DNA of 64,000 nucleotides, taken from NCBI RefSeq assembly GCF_002127325.2, contig NC_035444.2, positions 35,356,904 through 35,420,903 on the forward strand, read 5' to 3'. A program made the position numbers and the translations under genes. Below, one piece after another: positions 57,411 to 64,000 of the stretch (the stretch's first letter is position 1; every line of letters begins with the position of its first letter). This DNA is from Helianthus annuus. Its lineage: Eukaryota; Streptophyta; Magnoliopsida; Asterales; Asteraceae. The notes below the pieces were generated by a model. That model did no database searches. It was not told the origin of the DNA and worked only from the letters and a program-made list of their open reading frames with translations.

Positions 57411-58553
57411 ATGTCGAAATTCACAAGGTTTGGCGCAAATGAACTGGATGCTAGGGCACGGTACGAGGTTCTACAAACACGACCGGAAGAGTACCCAAGG
57501 CGGGCGTGTACTGATTTGCTAACCATGGTGAACCAACTTGACCGCTTTAACAACATTGTGAGGGGTCCACTGCATGCCGCATTGACCACCCGACTACGGT
57601 CGGTCCATCAATGTACGATGGAGTTTTATAGCACCTTCATTTTCAACTCGAGATGCGAACCATTTGATCACGAGGCGGTTGAATTTCGATGTGGAGGGAC
57701 CACCTATAGAACCTCCATGGCGCAGTTTGGAGCCATCATTGGGCTATACAAGGATGAAGAAGCAGGGAATGAAGAGAATACCGGGGGATTGCGAGACTTG
57801 GATGCGACCGAACGCCAAGCCGCATGGGCTCAAATAGGTGAAGGAATCTACAACCCAAGCAGCACCAAAAGCACCAAACTGAGGGACCCGTTATACCGCT
57901 ACATCCACAGGCTCCTCACGTACTCGCTGAACCAACGCCATGACAGTAGTGGCGTTGTTGGGTTGAAAGATTTGGTTGTCCTTCACTGCATTCACAACCA
58001 GAAGCCCCTCGATGTTCCTTACTTCCTACTGCGAAACATGCACTTGAACCGCCTTGCCTCTGCTCCTACACCAATCTTCTTCGGGGGATGGGTGTACCAT
58101 CTTTTCAAGCACTTCACGAATATCCCAAGGTCCTTCGAAAGGAGTCCATGGTCAGGACGGGTCGATTATCATATTTGCCGAGCCATGAACTTGCTTTATG
58201 AAGCGGAGGACGGGACGGTGAGCTTTCAGAGGACGCAAGGCTACGCATGGAACCCGCAGGAGGCTCTAGTTCTTCATGCACCACCTCCACATTTTCAATA
58301 CCCACCCCAAGGCGATCCGGGTCAATCCTCCTCTCAAGGAGGCGGTTTTCCTAATTTTCAAAGTTTACATGATCTTTTGCAGGAAAACCTTATGTGCACC
58401 AGGAACACCTACAACCTCGCCAACAACACATACCACCGGGTTGGAGCTATCGAGCGCAGCGTCAACGATATACAAGATGATATCGGTAGCATCCGGGAGT
58501 ACATGGCGAGGCAAGGGGGCGGAGGTGATGGTAGTGATGAAGACATGGAGTAG
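57396..58553 (+). CDS. RT2 third ORF in env position (Athila ORF-1-like)
   Basis: Frame of 385 codons; the likely start is the Met at 57411 (MSKFTRFGANELD), directly after a splice acceptor. The centre (FEPFDHEAVEF-like CEPFDHEAVEFRCGGTTYRT, then SMAQFGAIIGLY) resembles the plant-specific ATHILA ORF-1 family found in this place in Athila elements. Two further conserved-looking parts are YRYIHRLLTYSLNQR and IFFGGWVYHLFKHF. C-terminal part is Pro/Gln/Gly-rich with a short amphipathic segment and acidic tail. No signal peptide or clear membrane helix is seen, so an envelope role is not supported by sequence. Function unknown. Confidence 0.75.
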   Translation: MYSFQMSKFTRFGANELDARARYEVLQTRPEEYPRRACTDLLTMVNQLDRFNNIVRGPLHAALTTRLRSVHQCTMEFYSTFIFNSRCEPFDHEAVEFRCGGTTYRTSMAQFGAIIGLYKDEEAGNEENTGGLRDLDATERQAAWAQIGEGIYNPSSTKSTKLRDPLYRYIHRLLTYSLNQRHDSSGVVGLKDLVVLHCIHNQKPLDVPYFLLRNMHLNRLASAPTPIFFGGWVYHLFKHFTNIPRSFERSPWSGRVDYHICRAMNLLYEAEDGTVSFQRTQGYAWNPQEALVLHAPPPHFQYPPQGDPGQSSSQGGGFPNFQSLHDLLQENLMCTRNTYNLANNTYHRVGAIERSVNDIQDDIGSIREYMARQGGGGDGSDEDME

Positions 58554-60430
58554 GAGGCTTGGAGGAACAACGGGCTGGCTGGTGATGAGCCCACAGGTTT
58601 GAATGCCCTTCTTATCTATCAAACAATTCATGGCTTGCGTGCCATTTGTCGAACAATTTACTTTCCCGAACTACTTTTTATCTTTATTTTGTTTTTAGTT
58701 TATGTTTGGATAATGCTTGACAATGGTAAATTAGGATGGTTTGTGCTTGGTTGGTTGGTATTGAATGATTAAACAGGTGCAATGCAAGGGTTCGAGTGCT
58801 AAACATTAGCACTTGCAGCCCCAGGATGGAGAAACCGGGAGAAAAACCTATTTTTCGGGCTAACAGACTGTCCACACGGGGACGTGTCCAGCCGACACGC
58901 CCCCGTGTCCATCTCCCAGATCTGCTGTTTGGCTACTGACCTGCAATTTTTTGCCCGACACGTGGCCGTGTTCACCCGACACGCCCCCGTGTCCACCTTC
59001 TGTAAGTTATCGTTACTGGCAGTTCACCACGGGGCCGTGTCCGCTGAACACGGGGTCGTGTCTAGACTGCCAGTAACATAAACCTTTGCTTTTTAACATA
59101 CTTTTATACATTCTAATCAACCAAAAATATTATTTTTGGACACATTGAGGACAATGTGTAATTTAAGTGTGGGGGGGATGCTAAAACCTTGAAATTTTGC
59201 AAAATCCTAAACACAAGCCTTACACAAAACTCTATTGGAACCGCTAAACACCCCAAATTTTTTCAAAAACTTTTTCATTTTTTTTTATTTTATTATTTAC
59301 TTGTCTTAGTTTAAGTTGGGAAGAACAAGTTCAAAAAAAGGGTTATATTTTTACAAGTTTACAACCGATAGCGTCGTGATAAAAAAGGAACCAACATAAG
59401 AAAATTATGAAACGGCATAACAAGTCTAGTTTAAAATTCGATTATATATGCTTAGTCACATTAAAAACCCATTCCCACAAAAGTGAGTTTTGAGCCTTTA
59501 TTGAGCATAAAAATACACATATTTAGATTAAATGCTCATTTTTCGTTTCTTGTGTGAATAGCCGCTCGATCCTTACAAATCTAGAACTTGCCACGACGAT
59601 ACATTCCCGGTCCTTACCAACTTAAACCCAAGTAAGTAAATGATGGAGGCATTAGGACTAACCATTTTTCTTTCAAAACCATTATTTTTCATTTTTTTTA
59701 CGTACCCAAAATCCCCCTAGAAAACCCTTTTGAGCCTAAACCTTTCATTTCATTACCCCAAAACCCTTTTTACCCACCAAAACCTTTTTATTTTTTTTTT
59801 TTTAGTAACAAGTTCGCTTTTTCGTAAACTCACCTTTTTTATGTGACGAAAAAAAAAATGATGATGAAGTCAAAAACAAACAAAAGCTATAAAAAGCTTG
59901 TTTGAGAAATACTTCAAAAATAATAGGTCACTAAAAACAAGGTATTTTACGAAAATCGACACTTGCTACGATTTTCGCCCTTTTTACTAACCACTAACCA
60001 ACCACCCACCTTTAAACCCAAGCCTTCACCCAAAAAGTCCTCTTGATATTTACAAAGGTAAAAAGTTAAAAAGGAGGAGGATTGATTGTTTGGCAAGCCT
60101 ATGGAAAGACGTAAGTTCCGTGCCGCTCTCGAGTGATTCACTAAAATATACACCTTCGGCCGAGTGTTGAGTGATCTCCCGTGAGGTATGTGAACTTGTA
60201 TATAAATGGAATTTTAATAAGGCATGCTATGCCCAAATAAGTAATTTATCTTATGAAAAGTTCAAAATAAATCATAACGAATAGGATTGTAAATAAATAA
60301 AAATAAAGCCTATAAAAACCTTGGATTCCCGACACTCTAGGACAAGCTAAAAAACTTCTCTTCTACCTATTCCATTTGGGAGTGTAAGCCACATATAAAG
60401 AGTTTTGCTTGAGGACAAGCAAAAGTTCAA
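58554..60430 (+). other. RT2 3' non-coding region with internal polypurine tract
   Basis: No supported ORF. Three dyad pairs at 58870, 58957 and 59027. AAGTGTGGGGGGGA at about 59164-59178, after ATTGAGGACAATGTG, nearly duplicates the true polypurine tract at 60430. 59270-59860 is A/T-rich with homopolymers. Confidence 0.6.
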
Positions 60431-60443
60431 GTGTGGGGGTATT
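60429..60443 (+). other. RT2 polypurine tract
   Basis: AAGTGTGGGGGTATT immediately before the 3' LTR start. Confidence 0.8.
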
Positions 60444-62124
60444 TGATGTGTGTAAAATGCAACATATAAAACACATCAATTAAGGCATAAAACTAACCCC
60501 TTTTAAGTACTAATGTTGGAAAAAGAGTGTTTTTGTCTTCCTTTTGTATTTTCAGGATGAAATGAGCTCAAAATCACAAAAGAAGCAAAAAGACCACTAA
60601 TTCTACCATAAATACAAGAAAAGGAACAAAAGTAGACTGCCCGGACCCTCAACGGCACCTCCCAAAGAAACAGAGTCTGAACACGCCCCGTGTCCAGCGA
60701 ACACGGGGGCGTGCCCAGGAAGCAGCAGAAAAGACAAACCAGTAGAAGCTTCCATTGCCCACCACGGGGCCGTGTCCAGCGAACACGGGGGCGTGGTGAA
60801 AGTACAGCAGGCGCATTAATTGTAATTCGCAATTACAATTAATGAGGAGAGAGAGTGTCAGGCGGGCACGGGGCCGTGTCCAGCGGACACGGGGCCGTGT
60901 CCAGCCCTCTGTTCAGCCTATAAATAGAGGAGCTTGGCTTCATTCTCTCTCATCCCTTGGCACACCACCTCTCTCACACCTCATCCACCACCCACCACCA
61001 CCATAACACCATCATCCACCACCATCATCCATTGTCCATCGTAGAGTGTGTGAGTCGTCTCGGGATCCAAGATTGATCGTAAGAGTTCTTGACAATCAAG
61101 GCCATGTTTGCCTAAGTCTCTTACATCACTTGGTGAAGACAAGTGTTTAGTATAATACTTTTTATTTTTAATCTTTTGCACTTTTTATTTGGTTTTGTAT
61201 TAATGACTTTAATAACTAGTTACTTATGTTGAAGGTGATCTTTCCTTATCGTTTGTCCGTGGTGTCTTGGCATTATTTTACTGTCTATATAAAATAAAAG
61301 ATTTTCACCATTCATATCTCCACGGTCTATATGGAGGTATGTTGGCTACCTGGTCGGGGGTTAAGGGAACGGTTTGGTAAGGGTCTTGCCCTTGTTCAGC
61401 GTTTAGAGGTCCTGCTTGGGACCTGGGTCAAATTTAGTAGGATCTCCTTCAATGCCCATAGGTATTGGATGGCGGGGATCCAAACTCTTTGACCCCCTCA
61501 TAAGTTAACTACTATTAATACTATAACCCGGCTATTTAGGACTGTATCCCTGCTGACTCAGACTACTTAGCCGAGGGTAACGTCACCGCCAGAAGCGGGG
61601 CCTACCACAATTTGCATTAATAACTTAATTCATTATCTTTCAATAATCCGACCCTTTAGGATTGTATCCTTGCTGACTCAAACTACTGGGTTGAGGGTAA
61701 CGTCGCCTTCAAAAGAGGGGCCTACTACAATAACTAAGATAATCTCTTAAACAAGTGCAAAAGTGCGAAAATAATCAAAGGTTATACTAATACACGTGTC
61801 GGATCCAAGTGATTCATCTTGTCTATCTGTTTTTATTTTATTTTTATTTTCAGCATTTAGTTAGTTTTTATTTTCTTAGTTTAAAACATTTTTCTAACCT
61901 TTTTGATTTGATTAGACGTTGAGGATAAACCGGTATTAAAAGCTCTTGTGTCCTTGGACGACCTCGGTATCTTACCAACACTATACTACGTCCACGATGG
62001 GTGCACTTGCCCATATGTGTGTTTAGTGTTAGTGAGTATCGTGTTTTATAAATTTAAAACTTGGCTAAAAGTGTAAAAAGGGCTTAAATATACATCTAAA
62101 ATATACTACACTTCACGCACATCA
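60444..62124 (+). repeat. RT2 3' LTR (1681 bp)
   Basis: Differs from the 5' LTR at about six positions, for example near 60593, 61367, 61526, 61664-61665 and 61918. TATA box at 60919. Confidence 0.95.
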
Positions 62125-64000
62125 AACTTCATGTTTTGGCCTCAATCCACCAAGAATCGCTTGGATCTAGCCAATTTCCAGATAAACAAACAAAGATCTA
62201 TCCTAGATCTAAACATTTACACGGTGGAAAAGATTGAAAGATGGATTTTCCAACTTTCTTTCAACTCTTTTACACTCAATGCCTTCAAACCGGTAGAAAC
62301 GGAGCTTGAACCCACTAACTAATCACTCTAGTAGTTGTGCGGTTCGAGATTCGGGATTCTATCTACAAGGTTCACCGATTTCGGGTTAAACTTTAAACTC
62401 CGTTCCGAACCGTTCACCGCCCGGACTTGGGTGATTCCTGTCCGAGCAGGGGAAACAAGTAAGAACGAAGGTTCCATGATTCAGCTCGTTGTCAAGATAC
62501 CTCGATATAACGTCAAGCAATCAGAACAGCCAAGTGTTAGACGAACAGGCCGACCAGGTCAGGATGCTGACCGATCGGACAAGCTGTTCGAACGAACTGC
62601 CCAACCGATCGGACATGTCAGTCGATCGACCAGGCCAGCCGATCGGCTAGCACATGGCCCCCACTTTAACAATTTCATGAAGTCTTGTATTGAACGAAGT
62701 GCTGTTCGATCGAACTACGGTTTGATTTGAATTACTCTTCGGATCATGAGATACTATGCTTCAACACTTAATCGATTTTCAACTCGTTCTACGTATTGGA
62801 GTGCCACCCGATCGAACATGTCGTCCGATCAGGTGACATCCTGCTGAGGACTTATTACTGAGGTACCTAACCGATCGGTTAAGCCGGCCGATCGAACGGC
62901 CTGTTCGATCGATCGACCTGAAAGGTAAGGACACTTCACTGTTCTCAAATACTATAACGAAAACTTCAAAAGGACAAGCCATCATACACAAACACATCCT
63001 ACTCAAAGGAAGAAACAATCCACTCGAACAGCCCAACCGATCGAGCCTACCGGCTGACCGAACAGGCTGTCCGAACGGACTGTCAAACCGAACGAACAAC
63101 CCGTCCGATCGAACCTACCGTTCGATCGACCAGGCTGTTCGACCCATCAACACTTGTATTCGTTTTACGCGTTGCTTATCGTTATGCTATCGAACTATTC
63201 AGGCTAACCCTACTCTCAAGTGCTCCCTTCAATCCATCAATCACTGTGAGTATACTCGAACCCTTTTTGCTTTAACACTTTTGGGTGTTACATACTTTAC
63301 TTATCTAAATCACAATCGAACACACTACTCAATTACTTTAAACGCTAACCGTTCTGCATGTGTTACGTGACTAAATGAATGCTTGTTGTTATGTTTACAC
63401 GTGGAATGCTGTCTACCTGCCTTAACGACGATAGTACTATAGTTTAGACTCAGCAGCCGTTCACACGGGGGTTGTTAAGGACCATTACTTGCATGGATTA
63501 CGGTGGTAATCATGTATTGCGAACTGCCTCGGGCAGTCAACCCGCAGTCATTGGTATCGATAGATCCATGTCGATAATTAACATGCTTCGTTTTCCTCTG
63601 CGTACGTGCTGGTTATGCATAAACTATTTCGAACTCTATTATGCTATTATCAAACTTGTATGCTCACCTTTACATTTTATGTATTGACTCTATTTTAACG
63701 TATGTGACAGGCAATTAGGATGCTTATCTGCTAGGAAGGCGAGCTTAGAATAAGCGTCTAGAGCATAGTTGTCTGTAGATCTTGCAGATCGAGTCTCTAG
63801 AAGCATTTGAACAATTTTTATATTTGAATCTGAGTTGTCGGAATGGAATATTTTACTAGATGTTATCTGTAATAATTTGTTTTACTATCTGGGATACGGT
63901 ATGGGACGTATTATTTAACTAAATAGTAATGATAGTTGTTGTGGAAACTTCTGGACAATCTGTTTCGCTCAGTGCCATGCCCCGATGATTCCGCCATCGG
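62125..64000 (+). repeat. RT1 3' LTR, part 2 (runs off window)
   Basis: Starts with the repeated AACTT and matches 33789 onward of the 5' LTR to within about 14 bases of its end. 63027-63455, with further CCGATCG/CGAACGG dyads, is present here and deleted from the 5' LTR. Confidence 0.9.

Larger units (their letters stand above)
50236..62124 (+). mobile_element. RT2: Athila-type Ty3 element, very young
   Basis: TG...CA-bounded 11.9-kb element with identical-length LTRs (50236-51916 and 60444-62124, 1681 bp each) and a 5-bp target duplication AACTT (50231-50235, 62125-62129). By hand count only six substitutions separate the LTRs, about 0.4%. Primer site matches tRNA-Asp, pol is of Athila type, and an additional ORF lies between pol and 3' LTR. 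ACACGGGGCCGTGT-type dyads occur in LTRs and all non-coding internal parts. One in-frame TAA separates gag-pro from pol. It splits the RT1 3' LTR and is the latest layer of the nest. Confidence 0.93.
32903..64000 (+). mobile_element. RT1: Tekay-type chromovirus, host of RT2 and RT3
   Basis: 5' LTR 32903-35253, primer site, gag, protease and pol, then 3' LTR from 49335. The 3' LTR is split at 50235 by RT2, resumes at 62125 and runs off the window about 14 bases before its expected end. RT3 sits in the coding region at 38172-46223. The internal part excluding RT3 is about 6 kb. Pol resembles Tekay/Del chromoviruses, with a C-terminal chromodomain-like tail. By hand count the LTRs differ at about 2% of sites. 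Gag-pol carries shifts and stops, so the copy is inactive. The 5' flank is CAAGG; the 3' flank is outside the window. Confidence 0.9.

Overview
The window is nuclear DNA of a flowering plant: spliced genes with GT/AG introns, plant receptor kinases, dense nested LTR retrotransposons and many MITEs. Repeat style and gene content suggest a eudicot, perhaps Asteraceae; that placement is an impression, not a demonstration.

Left part (1-7400): a graveyard of gene fragments. A FAR1-type exon (+) abuts a minus-strand mosaic in which exons of a DHHC palmitoyltransferase, a KIN-10C-like kinesin and a serine hydroxymethyltransferase are spliced together, with stops and frameshifts. It ends at (TA)n, where several unrelated terminal-inverted-repeat elements sit head to tail, each bounded by (TA)n. 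From 7400 to 11650 lies AT-rich DNA carrying 13 exact copies of the palindrome TGCACATGTGCA, split by a 5'-truncated LINE. From 11650 to 13310 there are a Helitron-like terminus and strong hairpins.

Middle (13300-28400): the true gene island. A segmental duplication carries two tandem intronless G-type lectin receptor kinases (+). The first is an intact 838-codon gene; the second is split by a frameshift into a membrane-anchored ectodomain and a separate kinase frame. They are flanked by a two-exon relic of PGPP1 on the left and the complete five-exon PGPP1 gene (minus; 343 codons when spliced) on the right. hAT insertions with 8-bp target duplications, a Tourist-like MITE and other small elements decorate the introns and flanks.

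Right part (29500-64000): retrotransposons. A dead copia fragment is followed by a four-layer LTR nest. RT4 (LTR fragment) is interrupted by RT1, a Tekay-type chromovirus. RT1's gag-pol is interrupted by RT3, another Tekay-type element, and its 3' LTR by RT2, an Athila-type element with near-identical 1681-bp LTRs, a 5-bp target duplication, a tRNA-Asp primer site, a pol ORF, an extra env-position ORF behind a textbook intron, and a tyrosine-rich repeat protein where gag is expected. RT1 and RT3 carry frameshifts or stops; RT2 has one in-frame stop between gag-pro and pol.

The best leads are: (1) each of the four LTRs has its own, sequence-unrelated GC-rich dyad cluster immediately upstream of its TATA box; (2) the spliced env-position ORF and gag-less Athila design of young RT2; (3) the TGCACATGTGCA field; (4) the captured-exon mosaic; (5) the split receptor kinase.
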